Counted from the first letter of the stretch, positions 1 to 6,529 are shown. The stretch: 6,782 bases of DNA from Omnitrophica bacterium GWA2_52_8 (GCA_001804025.1 MHFC01000143.1:33873-40654), one strand, 5' to 3'. Made by a program: numbers and translations. Notes: generated by a model not told the origin, from the letters alone.

Positions 1-112
1 CCGCCCCGCAGATCCCTTTTTTTAAGCCCTCAGAAAATGCTTCAAGCCCGATTCCTATGGGCGTGACCGCCCCCAGGCCCGTCACTACAACCCTGCGTTT
101 TATCTCAGACAA
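1..112 (-). CDS. Beta-ketoacyl-ACP synthase (FabF/KAS II-like), N-terminal fragment
   Basis: Only the first 37 codons are in the window; the rest lies beyond position 1. From a TTG start the peptide reads MSEIKRRVVVTGLGAVTPIG and continues into IGLEAFSEGLKKGICGA. The RRVVVTGLG.VTPIG opening is the hallmark N-terminus of FabF/KAS II-type condensing enzymes, which extend an acyl-ACP with malonyl-ACP in the cytoplasm. The TTG is supported by a GAGGGACGG-type ribosome binding site just upstream and by correct family length at the N-terminus. The start overlaps the end of the upstream reductase by 8 nt, so translation is probably coupled. The Cys-His-His active site is not in view, so whether this is a housekeeping FabF, a chain-length factor or a specialised KS cannot be decided. 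Confidence 0.85.
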   Translation of the reverse strand, partial: MSEIKRRVVVTGLGAVTPIGIGLEAFSEGLKKGICGA

Positions 113-845
113 TTTCCCGTCCCTCAAAATTCAAGACCTGCCCCGTAACCTGCGTCATTGCGTCCGAACATAAATAAGTCAGCAACCCGCCGACTTCACC
201 GGGCGAAGACGCCTTGCCGAGCGGTGTCGCCTGAAGATTGTTTTCGATCACGATTTCGGGCAGCCCGCGCGTCATGCCGGACATCATAAATCCCGGATTG
301 ACCGCATTGACCAATATGTTTTTTTTCCCAAGTTCCTTGGCCAGCGATTTCATCAGCCCGTTCAGCGCCGCTTTGGAAGCGGCGTAATTGGCGACACCAA
401 ATCCCCCGCGTACCGCAACGCGGCTTGTCATAAAAAAAATTTTCGCTTGGCCGTTGGCCCGCGAAGCCCGGAACATCAGCGGCAAAAACGCCTTGACCAA
501 AAGATAGGCGGCCTTGACGTTGACCGCCATCACTTCGTCCCAGTCTTCCTCGGTCATGTTTTGCAGCGTGTGATCACGGACAAGCGCGGCATTATGGATC
601 AAAATGTCCAGAGCCGTTTCTTTGCTTTTGATGTCTTTTAATATTTGTTCGATGCCGCCGGATTTACGCAAATCGGCGCATAATCCATGCGCGCCTTCCG
701 CCGTGAGCTCCTGGGCTTTTGCCTGATTTTGAAAATAGGTAAAATAAACCGCGGCACCGCTTTGAAGGGCATTTTTAACAAACGCTTCTCCCAGCGTGCT
801 GGTCCCGCCCGTAATGAAGATCCGTTTTCCGGAGAGTGTTTGCAC
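105..845 (-). CDS. FabG-like short-chain dehydrogenase/reductase (3-oxoacyl-ACP reductase family)
   Basis: The 246-residue protein is a classical SDR of normal length. A Rossmann nucleotide loop TGGTSTLG is at residues 12-19; the middle glycine of the usual TGxxxGxG is Thr17. HNAA at 84-87 corresponds to the NNAG motif. The catalytic tetrad can be assigned as Asn109, Ser141, Tyr154 and Lys158 (YAASK), followed by the NPG turn at 183-185. FabG-type members reduce 3-oxoacyl-ACP with NAD(P)H, and the following gene is a condensing enzyme, so a ketoreduction step in acyl-chain synthesis is the likely role. The start is GTG, 8 nt after the bioB stop, with no clear Shine-Dalgarno sequence, which suggests translation coupled to bioB. 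The substrate is not shown by the sequence; other SDR activities remain possible. Confidence 0.85.
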   Translation of the reverse strand: MQTLSGKRIFITGGTSTLGEAFVKNALQSGAAVYFTYFQNQAKAQELTAEGAHGLCADLRKSGGIEQILKDIKSKETALDILIHNAALVRDHTLQNMTEEDWDEVMAVNVKAAYLLVKAFLPLMFRASRANGQAKIFFMTSRVAVRGGFGVANYAASKAALNGLMKSLAKELGKKNILVNAVNPGFMMSGMTRGLPEIVIENNLQATPLGKASSPGEVGGLLTYLCSDAMTQVTGQVLNFEGREIV

Positions 846-853
846 AGCGGTGG

Positions 854-1924
854 TCAGGAGATTGGATCAAGCGCCCGTAACGGTTCGGCGCGCCCGGTTT
901 CGGCCTGTTTTTTTCCGGCATGAGGTTTGAATCCGGCGCGTTTCAGCATTGCGAAGTCTTCGGCCATCGGATTTCCCTGGGTCGTCAAATACCCCCCGAT
1001 AATCAGTCCGTTGGCGCCGCCGCGCAGCGACATTTCCTGATATTTGGAACCGAGATTGATTTCACGGCCGCCGGCAAGCTTAATGTTTGCCCGCGGGTGA
1101 ATAAAGCGGAAAACTGCGATGGTTTTAATCATTTCCAGAGGGTCGGGAACGGGTTGACTTTCAAGCGGGGTCCCGGGTCTCGGGTTTAAAATGTTCATCG
1201 GAAGGCAATGCGGCGCAAACGGCTTGAGTTCCAAAGCCAGACGGACGCGGTCTTCGCGCGTTTCCCCCATGCCCAGAATACCTCCGGAACAAATTTCCAT
1301 GTCCCCTTCCTGCAAGACCCGCAGGGTTTCAAGCCGCCTGTCATAAGTGTGTGTGGAAACAATCTTGGGATAAAATTCACGCGAGCTTTGCAGGTTATCG
1401 TTAAACCGGCGCACTCCCGCGGCTTTCAGCCTCTGGACCCTTTCAGGAGTCATCCATCCGAGAGACCCGTCGAGATTCATTCCGGTTTCTGCTTTAAGCC
1501 TCCCGTACATCTCGATAACTTTCTCGAATTCCGCATCATTGAGTTCGCCGCCGCTTGTCACGATACAGAAATTGCGGGCCCCTTTTTTTTCAAAGGCTTT
1601 TGCGGCCGCCACGACTTCTTCCACGGACATCAGCTGATACCGGTCGACCCGCGTATCAAAACGGACAGACTGGGCGCAAAAACCGCAATCTTCCCCGCAC
1701 ATATTACTTTTAGCGTTAATGAGCGAGCAAAGTCCCGGCTCTTCAGAATTGAAATGAAACGTGATTTCCTGCGCGGCGGCGAGAAGCGCCTGGAATTCGG
1801 CGGATTCTTCCCTGGCTGTAACTTCAATGAGCTGCAATCCTTCTTCAAGATTAATTTCGCCGCCGTTCAACACGCGCTTTTTAAGCGCCCGAATCAAATC
1901 TAGAAGACTCCCGCTCTGGTCCAT
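854..1924 (-). CDS. bioB: Biotin synthase (radical SAM, BioB family)
   Basis: The 356-residue protein matches BioB from end to end, with a short extra C-terminal tail. BioB inserts sulfur into dethiobiotin using SAM radicals. The radical-SAM cluster cysteines are C76, C80 and C83 in MCGEDCGFCAQS. By alignment from memory with E. coli BioB, C120 matches C97, C212 (CSGGILGMGET) matches C188, and R287 (AGGRE) matches R260. The third cysteine ligand of the auxiliary cluster, E. coli C128, falls on D152 (NLDGSLG), and the YNHNLD motif reads FNDNLQ, putting Gln179 where Asp155 normally sits. The ATG start is supported by GGAGG seven bases upstream. It lies 47 nt after the NIL gene and 8 nt before the reductase. 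Family assignment is firm; the altered ligands make a modified auxiliary cluster or a related sulfur-insertion reaction possible. Confidence 0.92.
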   Translation of the reverse strand: MDQSGSLLDLIRALKKRVLNGGEINLEEGLQLIEVTAREESAEFQALLAAAQEITFHFNSEEPGLCSLINAKSNMCGEDCGFCAQSVRFDTRVDRYQLMSVEEVVAAAKAFEKKGARNFCIVTSGGELNDAEFEKVIEMYGRLKAETGMNLDGSLGWMTPERVQRLKAAGVRRFNDNLQSSREFYPKIVSTHTYDRRLETLRVLQEGDMEICSGGILGMGETREDRVRLALELKPFAPHCLPMNILNPRPGTPLESQPVPDPLEMIKTIAVFRFIHPRANIKLAGGREINLGSKYQEMSLRGGANGLIIGGYLTTQGNPMAEDFAMLKRAGFKPHAGKKQAETGRAEPLRALDPIS

Positions 1925-1971
1925 AGGACACCCTCCGGCCGCTCAACCCTGCGTGCAGCCTTAAAAATCCG

Positions 1972-2214
1972 TTACCCTTCCACAATATCGCCGAGCACCG
2001 ATTTGATTTTAACGCCGCGTTTGCGCAGCTGCGCCTCTGCTTTCGCGATGTCTTCCTCGCGGCCCTCAAGTTCGATCGTCGCCTCACCGGCTTCGGAATC
2101 AATCGAGGCCTTGCGGATATTCAAAAGCAGATTATGGTCCCGCGCCGCCACAAACATCAGGGGCTCTTTAATGAGATTCTGCGGAAAAAAAAGATGAAAC
2201 GCTTTCTTCGGCAA
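1972..2214 (-). CDS. Stand-alone NIL-domain protein
   Basis: This small soluble protein of 80 residues starts MPKKAFHLFFPQN if initiation is at the TTG at 2214-2212. That start is one base after the stop of the preceding gene and has GGGAGGG at a 7-nt spacing; an in-frame TTG at 2232 would add six residues but has no comparable site. The body (residues about 4-80) has the NIL pattern: a beta strand with hydrophobic FHLFFPQ, then LIKEP, a LLLNIRKASID strand, an acidic GEATIELEG strand, a helix, and a RGVKIKSV strand. NIL domains are ferredoxin-like folds best known at the C-terminus of the methionine transporter ATPase MetN, where they sense methionine. Stand-alone or ferredoxin-fused NIL proteins have been linked to homocysteine synthesis in methanogens. 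Its place next to a sulfur carrier and ThrC points to sulfur amino-acid metabolism; the exact role is inferred. Confidence 0.8.
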   Translation of the reverse strand: MPKKAFHLFFPQNLIKEPLMFVAARDHNLLLNIRKASIDSEAGEATIELEGREEDIAKAEAQLRKRGVKIKSVLGDIVEG

Positions 2215-2215
2215 T

Positions 2216-2494
2216 TTAAAGCCCTCCCGCAATGGCAGGAACGATCGAGACCTCGTCCCCGTCTTTTAAACCGGTTTTCTCCTGACTCAAAAACCGGATG
2301 TCTTCTTCGTTAAGATAAATATTGACGAACCGGCGGATTTTTCCGGTTTCATCGCAAATTCTGGATTTGATGCCGGGATAACTTTTTTCAAGCGCCTCGA
2401 TCATTTCGTTTACGTTTCGGGCCTGAACCGCCACTTCGGCTTTGTCGCCGGTGAGTTTTTGAAGCGGTGTGGGAATTCTGATTTTTATTGCCAT
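2216..2494 (-). CDS. CysO/ThiS/MoaD-like sulfur-carrier protein
   Basis: The 92-residue beta-grasp protein begins [16 protein letters not shown] and ends VPAIAGGL. Its middle, [15 protein letters not shown] (residues 54-68), closely resembles mycobacterial CysO as I recall it, and the length is the same. Such carriers are adenylated at a C-terminal Gly-Gly by an E1-like enzyme and converted to a thiocarboxylate that donates sulfur to PLP enzymes. Here Gly90-Gly91 is followed by one extra residue, Leu92, before the stop, so a protease would have to trim it first, as described for some related carriers. The inner ATG is preferred over an ATG 21 nt upstream because AAGGAG sits 8 nt before it. 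It follows thrC by 65 nt and abuts the NIL gene. No activating enzyme or JAMM protease is in view. Cysteine, homocysteine or another acceptor is possible. Confidence 0.87.
   Translation of the reverse strand: MAIKIRIPTPLQKLTGDKAEVAVQARNVNEMIEALEKSYPGIKSRICDETGKIRRFVNIYLNEEDIRFLSQEKTGLKDGDEVSIVPAIAGGL
2222..2228 (-). promoter_or_regulatory. Ribosome binding site embedded in the Gly-Gly codons of the sulfur carrier
   Basis: The string GGGAGGG lies 7 nt before the TTG chosen for the NIL gene. Six of its bases are the codons GGA GGG for the carrier's C-terminal Gly-Gly. The site therefore decides the NIL start and ties it to the carrier's functional tail. Confidence 0.7.
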
Positions 2495-2559
2495 GGCTGC
2501 GGCTCCTTGTCTCATAAAATTAATGTTTTATAAATGCAAACGCTTTCGGCCGCCGGGCT

Positions 2560-3810
2560 TCACGCCTTCATTACCGTTTTCGGCGGCCTGACTTTTTCTT
2601 CGAAAGATTTGAGGCTCGGCTCGATAAATACCGGCTCTCCAACCGCGGTTTGAATCGCCTCCTGCGTCTTCAGACCGTTTCCGGTAATGGCCAGCACGAT
2701 CACGGAATCCGGATCGATCGCCCCTTGCCGGATTAGTTTCTGCGCCGAAGCCACGGTCACTCCGCCGGCCGTTTCCGTAAAGATGCCTTCCATACGGGCC
2801 AGCGTCTTGATGCCTTCCCGGATTTCATCATCCGAAACAATCGCCGCGCTTCCGCCCGAATCATGGATCACGTCCTTTGCGTAATAACCGTCGGCCGGAT
2901 TGCCGATCGCCAGAGATTTTGCGATGGTCTTCGGCTTTACGGGAAGCACGTGCTCGGATTTGTTCAGAATTGCCGTCGCAATCGGCGAACAGCCTTCCGG
3001 CTGGGCGCAATGGATTTTTGTCGTGACGCGCCCGTTCAGCAATTCGAGTTTTTCGAATTCTTTAAATGCTTTCCAAATTTTCGTGATTAAAGACCCGCTT
3101 GCCGCAGGCACGACCATGTGGTCCGGCGCCTTCCAGCCGAGCTGCTCGGCAATTTCAAAACCGATGGTCTTGGAGCCTTCGGAGTAATACGGCCGCAGAT
3201 TGACATTCACAAAACCCCAATGGTATTTCGCAACAATTTCGGAGCAAAGGCGGTTGACATCATCGTAATTGCCTTCGACGGCAATCACATGCGGATTATA
3301 AACAAGCGAGCCGAGGACCTTTCCTCTTTCAAGATCGTGAGGAATAAAGATATAGCGCTCAAAACCCGCTTTTGCGCCATGTGCCGAGACCGCATTCGCG
3401 AGATTGCCCGTGGAAGCACAGGCCACAGTAGTGAACCCGAGTTCGCGGGCGCGCGTCAACGCCACCGCAACCACACGGTCCTTAAACGACCACGTCGGAT
3501 GGCACACCGAGTCGTCCTTGATATAAAGTTCGCGGACACCCCATTCCGCGGCTAGCCGTTTAGCCCGCACAAGCGGCGTAAACCCGCTGTACAAACCGAC
3601 GGTCGGCTCGCCGTCAACCGGCAGCAGCGCGCGGTAACGCCACAAGCTCCGCGGGCCCTTCTCGATTTTTTCGCGCGTCAGCGCTTTACGGATGGCGTCA
3701 TAATCATAGTCCGCTTCAAGGGGACTAAAATCATATTCGCAGACGTAAATCGCCTCCTTGGGATATTCCCGTCCGCTGCCTTTGCTTTTAAGACATTTTA
3801 GAAATGACAT
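2560..3810 (-). CDS. thrC: Threonine synthase (PLP fold type II)
   Basis: The 416-residue protein has the long-form threonine synthase layout. The N-terminal part (residues 1-40, ending PLEADYDYDA) is a remnant zinc ribbon, followed by the PLP domain with TWSFKDR, where Lys110 should form the Schiff base. CASTGN (131-136) and AITGNGLK (374-381) contact the cofactor phosphate and ring region. The enzyme converts O-phosphohomoserine to threonine in the cytosol. In the ribbon only Cys6 and Cys24 of the expected two CxxC pairs remain; the partners are Ser9 and Asp27. The start is the only in-frame candidate near the family N-terminus, but its ribosome binding site is weak. Placement between cysK and a sulfur-carrier gene raises the possibility that the phosphohomoserine enzyme participates in, or competes with, homocysteine synthesis; threonine synthase remains the default call. 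Confidence 0.88.
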   Translation of the reverse strand: MSFLKCLKSKGSGREYPKEAIYVCEYDFSPLEADYDYDAIRKALTREKIEKGPRSLWRYRALLPVDGEPTVGLYSGFTPLVRAKRLAAEWGVRELYIKDDSVCHPTWSFKDRVVAVALTRARELGFTTVACASTGNLANAVSAHGAKAGFERYIFIPHDLERGKVLGSLVYNPHVIAVEGNYDDVNRLCSEIVAKYHWGFVNVNLRPYYSEGSKTIGFEIAEQLGWKAPDHMVVPAASGSLITKIWKAFKEFEKLELLNGRVTTKIHCAQPEGCSPIATAILNKSEHVLPVKPKTIAKSLAIGNPADGYYAKDVIHDSGGSAAIVSDDEIREGIKTLARMEGIFTETAGGVTVASAQKLIRQGAIDPDSVIVLAITGNGLKTQEAIQTAVGEPVFIEPSLKSFEEKVRPPKTVMKA

Positions 3811-3896
3811 GGTTTCGTGAGTTGCCCCGCGCCGGACGTCCTTCTCATCCCGAACCTTATCGAGGTGATATTTTACGTTTCACGCGGTCCGGAGTT

Positions 3897-4865
3897 TTAT
3901 TGTTGAAATTTTTCATCCATGCTGAGATACCGCTCGCCGGAATCAGGAAAAATCGCAACGACTGTCTTGCCAGCCCCGAGTTTTTTTGCGACCTGCAAAG
4001 CGGCCCAGCACGCGGCGCCCGTTGAAATCCCGCCCAGGATCCCTTCCTCTTTGGCAAGAGCCAAGGAAGTATTCCAGGCGTCCTGATCATTGACCTGAAT
4101 GACTTCGTCGATGATTTCACGGTTCATAATTTGGGGAACAAACCCTGCGCCGATTCCCTGAATTTTATGCTTGCCCGGAGCGCCGCCCGAAAGCACGGGA
4201 GACGATGAGGGCTCAAGCGCAATGATCTTGATGTTCGGATTTCTTTTCTTGAAAACTTCACCGCAGCCGGTCACCGTTCCGCCGGTTCCGACACCGGAAA
4301 TAAAGGCATCAAATTTTCCGTTGAGGGCCTTCCAGATTTCTTCCGCGGTTGTTTCCCGGTGGATTTTCGGGTTGGCCGGGTTGTTGAACTGCTGCGGCAT
4401 AAATGAGTTTTTATTCTGACTGCAGATTTCCTCGGCTTTTTTGATGGCGCCTTTCATGCCTTCGGCCCCGGGCGTAAGCACCAGTTCCGCGCCGAAGCGT
4501 TTCAGGATCTGCCTTCTTTCAACGCTCATCGTGTCCGGCATCGTGAGGATCAGGCGGTATCCCTTGACGGCGCAGACCAGCGCAAGCCCGATACCCGTGT
4601 TTCCCGATGTCGGTTCGACAAAAACGGTGTTCTTGTTGACCAGCCCGTTTTCCTCCGCATCGCGGATCATGCTGAGACAAATTCTGTCTTTGACGCTGTA
4701 TCCGGGGCTGAAGGATTCTAGCTTTCCGTAAACCGCCGCCATGCCGGGCGCCACAAGCTTGTTGATTTTCACCATCGGAGTATTGCAGATCAACTCGAGA
4801 ACATCGGCCGCGGCCATCGGTTTTGTTCCGATCTGCGTCTGCTTTTGTGTTGAGGCTGTTGTCAT
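3897..4865 (-). CDS. cysK: Cysteine synthase / O-acetylserine sulfhydrylase
   Basis: This cytosolic PLP enzyme of 322 residues makes cysteine from O-acetylserine and sulfide. Visible motifs are SVKDR with Schiff-base Lys59, the substrate loop PTSGNTG (85-91), the phosphate-binding GTGGT (193-197), KIQGIGAGFVP (234-244) and the C-terminal PDSGERYLS (307-315). The KIQGIGAGF segment is what OAS-type CysK enzymes carry; the phosphoserine/CysO-dependent CysM of mycobacteria has a different, arginine-bearing stretch there, so this is better called CysK despite the carrier gene downstream. The ATG at 4865-4863 is preceded by AAGGAG at a 6-nt spacing; a GTG six codons upstream lies over that site and is unlikely. 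The first 20 residues form a loose, polar extension before the family core. It follows cysH by 59 nt. Confidence 0.93.
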   Translation of the reverse strand: MTTASTQKQTQIGTKPMAAADVLELICNTPMVKINKLVAPGMAAVYGKLESFSPGYSVKDRICLSMIRDAEENGLVNKNTVFVEPTSGNTGIGLALVCAVKGYRLILTMPDTMSVERRQILKRFGAELVLTPGAEGMKGAIKKAEEICSQNKNSFMPQQFNNPANPKIHRETTAEEIWKALNGKFDAFISGVGTGGTVTGCGEVFKKRNPNIKIIALEPSSSPVLSGGAPGKHKIQGIGAGFVPQIMNREIIDEVIQVNDQDAWNTSLALAKEEGILGGISTGAACWAALQVAKKLGAGKTVVAIFPDSGERYLSMDEKFQQ

Positions 4866-4924
4866 TGCGCTCTCCTTTTTCACCGCAGTGTTCCGGGCGG
4901 CCCGGAACGCCCGCTTTTATTACG

Positions 4925-5674
4925 TTAAATATTATCGGAAATATTTTCGGGACTTTCCTTATCCGGCTGCGGCGCAATTTCCTTGAATGTGTGAATGCCG
5001 CATTCTTTTTTGGATTTGCCCGCCCACCGGCCGGAACGCTCGTCGTCACCGGCCTGAATCGGCCGCGTGCACGGCCAGCACCCCACGCTCAGATAACCTT
5101 TTTCATATAAAGGGTGCTGCGGAATTTTGTGTTCTTTTAAATACCACCAGGTGTCGCGGGACGTAAAATTGGCCAGCGGACTGACCTTATACATCCCGCC
5201 TTCATAATACTCAACAATCCGCACGGATTTGCGCGTGTCGGTCTGAGCCCGGCGAATCCCGCTCATCCAGGCGGCATACTTTTTGATGGCCGCATCCAGC
5301 GGTTCAACTTTATTGACCTGGCAGCACAAATCCGGATTTTTTTCATACGGGCGGCCGTCATGCGCCGCAATGGTTTCATCTCTGCGCTTTGTGTCGGCAC
5401 GCAAATCCATTACATTTTTTAGCCCAAACAGCTCAATAAGTCTACTTTTATATTCCAGCGTTTCGGGGAAATGGTACCCCGTTTCAAGAAAAAGAACAGG
5501 GATTGCTGGGTCCAGGCAGCTTGCCATATGTAACAGCGTCCCGCTTTCCGGACCAAAAGAAGACGTCATGGCAAACTTGCCTTTGAATTCCCGCATCGCC
5601 CAGGCAATGATTTCCTGCGGTTTTTTAGTTTCAAACTCCGCATTTAATTTTTCAAGATCCAATTGCCTTGCCAC
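4925..5674 (-). CDS. cysH: Assimilatory APS reductase, [4Fe-4S] type
   Basis: The 249-residue enzyme (GTG start) reduces adenosine 5'-phosphosulfate to sulfite with thioredoxin or a similar donor. It shows the adenylyl-sulfate binding loop SSFGPES (38-44), ETGYHFPET (64-72), MSGIRRAQTDTR (137-148), and four cluster cysteines: C117-C118 and C199-C202 (GCWPC). The catalytic cysteine is C225 in ECGIH. The presence of the four cluster cysteines separates it from the cluster-free PAPS reductases of enterobacteria and predicts APS as the main substrate. The GTG is preferred because AGGGGG lies 7 nt upstream and the protein then begins MARQLDLEKL; an ATG 24 nt further upstream has no ribosome binding site. 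It lies 158 nt downstream of cysC, the largest gap inside the cluster. Confidence 0.92.
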   Translation of the reverse strand: MARQLDLEKLNAEFETKKPQEIIAWAMREFKGKFAMTSSFGPESGTLLHMASCLDPAIPVLFLETGYHFPETLEYKSRLIELFGLKNVMDLRADTKRRDETIAAHDGRPYEKNPDLCCQVNKVEPLDAAIKKYAAWMSGIRRAQTDTRKSVRIVEYYEGGMYKVSPLANFTSRDTWWYLKEHKIPQHPLYEKGYLSVGCWPCTRPIQAGDDERSGRWAGKSKKECGIHTFKEIAPQPDKESPENISDNI

Positions 5675-5811
5675 AGCCGCGCCCCCTGAATTTCTCATAT
5701 CAAGTCCGGAAAGTTATCCAGTGCCGTCAGCACAGAATTCCCTGTTTTAACAGAACCTTTGCAAAATGGCCAACCGGCGGCGTGCTTCCCTCTTCTCGAA
5801 CAAGGCCTCTT

Positions 5812-5830
5812 CCCGGCACACAAGCCGGAA
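5812..5830 (-). other. Hairpin just after the cysC stop
   Basis: The arms GCCGG and CCGGC pair around a 6-nt loop and can extend by two bases past a one-base bulge. It begins three bases after the cysC stop codon. No T-run follows on the minus strand, so it is not a convincing intrinsic terminator; an RNA-stability or processing element between cysC and cysH is possible. Confidence 0.4.
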
Positions 5831-5832
5831 AT

Positions 5833-6408
5833 TTACAGCCCCTTCGTCTTGAGATATCCCAGCTTTTCCAGCGCTTGGATTACCTTTTCCGCAGATTCTT
5901 CGGGGGTTTCGCTTTCCGTGCGGCAGATTACATCCGGCTTAAGCGGCGCTTCGTAAGGATCATCAACGCCCGTAAATCCCTTGATTTCTCCGGCCCGCGC
6001 CTTTTTATAAAGCCCTTTAACATCCCGCTTCTCGCATTCTTCAACCGGCGCGCTCACGTAAACTTCGACAAAATTTCCGATCAGGCACCGGTTTGCATCG
6101 CGGGCTTCGCGGTAAGGAGAAACAAACGACGCCAGCGCAATGACCCCGTGTTTGGTCAGCAAATGACAAATAAATCCGATCCTTTTGATATTAGCATCAC
6201 GGTCCTCGCGCGAAAATCCAAGGTCCTTGCTCAAATGCGTCCTGACAACATCGCCGTCAAGCAATTCGGCGGGCAGTCCCCATTTTTTGAACCGCCGCTC
6301 GCAAAGCCGGGCAATGCTTGATTTTCCGGAGCTTGGAAGCCCCGTAAACCATAGCGTGACACCCCGCAATAGAATGCCTTGTCTTGCTTCTGTCCCGGAA
6401 TTCGGCAT
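5833..6408 (-). CDS. cysC: Adenylylsulfate (APS) kinase
   Basis: The 191-residue kinase phosphorylates APS to PAPS with ATP. The Walker A loop is GLPSSGKS (23-30). Family motifs follow in order: LLDGDVVRTHL (49-59), GFSREDRDANIKRIGF (64-79), SFVSPYR (94-100, with Ser97 at the phospho-serine position) and GFTGVDDPYEAP (144-155). Length is normal for a stand-alone kinase with no sulfurylase fusion. The ATG has an AAAGGAG sequence upstream but at a long spacing of 13 nt; no in-frame start fits it better, and the N-terminus matches the family. It is the first gene of the cluster. Since the reductase downstream looks APS-specific, the PAPS made here may serve sulfotransferases, or the reductase may accept both substrates. 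Confidence 0.93.
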   Translation of the reverse strand: MPNSGTEARQGILLRGVTLWFTGLPSSGKSSIARLCERRFKKWGLPAELLDGDVVRTHLSKDLGFSREDRDANIKRIGFICHLLTKHGVIALASFVSPYREARDANRCLIGNFVEVYVSAPVEECEKRDVKGLYKKARAGEIKGFTGVDDPYEAPLKPDVICRTESETPEESAEKVIQALEKLGYLKTKGL

Positions 6409-6422
6409 AAGGCTGGGGCAGC

Positions 6423-6429
6423 TCCTTTA
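6423..6429 (-). promoter_or_regulatory. Shine-Dalgarno sequence for cysC
   Basis: AAAGGAG reads on the minus strand 13 nt upstream of the cysC ATG. The sequence is strong but the spacing is longer than the usual 5-9 nt. Confidence 0.5.
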
Positions 6430-6448
6430 ATATTGTTTAACCCTTTTT

Positions 6449-6477
6449 GTTATAATAAGTTAGGTTTGTTTTGAAGA
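6449..6477 (-). promoter_or_regulatory. Possible promoter for the cys operon
   Basis: On the minus strand an AT-rich stretch offers TATTAT (6457-6452) or TATAAC (6454-6449) as a -10 box, each differing from TATAAT at one base. The -35 side is poor: TCTTCA at 17 bp from TATAAC matches TTGACA at about half its positions. The position, 20 nt upstream of the cysC ribosome binding site, is sensible. The AT-rich block is also one arm of a 10-bp inverted repeat, so the match may come from that structure instead. Confidence 0.3.
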
Positions 6478-6487
6478 TGCCTAACCC

Positions 6488-6514
6488 GCATTTCTCATCG
6501 CCAATGAGAAATGC
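6488..6514. repeat. Perfect 11-bp inverted repeat (hairpin 1)
   Basis: GCATTTCTCAT and ATGAGAAATGC are exact reverse complements separated by the 5-nt loop CGCCA. A small CCTC/GAGG hairpin with a 3-nt loop follows directly at 6515-6525. Confidence 0.9.
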
Positions 6515-6529
6515 CCTCGAAGAGGCTGT

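Noticed and set aside
1208..1903. 231-codon open frame on the plus strand opposite bioB
   Set aside because: It is antisense to a fully recognisable BioB and shows no domain pattern; a shadow of codon bias.
3897..4865. CysM-type, phosphoserine and CysO-dependent cysteine synthase
   Set aside because: The KIQGIGAGFVP stretch and general sequence match OAS-type CysK; the arginine-bearing CysM segment is absent.
5812..5830. Hairpin after cysC as an intrinsic terminator
   Set aside because: No T-run follows on the minus strand, and cysH continues the same pathway downstream.
5668..6321. 217-codon open frame on the plus strand opposite cysC
   Set aside because: It runs antisense through conserved APS kinase motifs and across an intergenic gap, with no recognisable protein features.
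6435..6485. Integron attC-like boxes: GTTTAAC, GTTAGGT and GCCTAAC match the RYYYAAC / GTTRRRY consensus
   Set aside because: Spacing and order do not give a 55-140 bp attC with inner L boxes; the matching boxes are too short to trust, and no cassette or integrase is visible.
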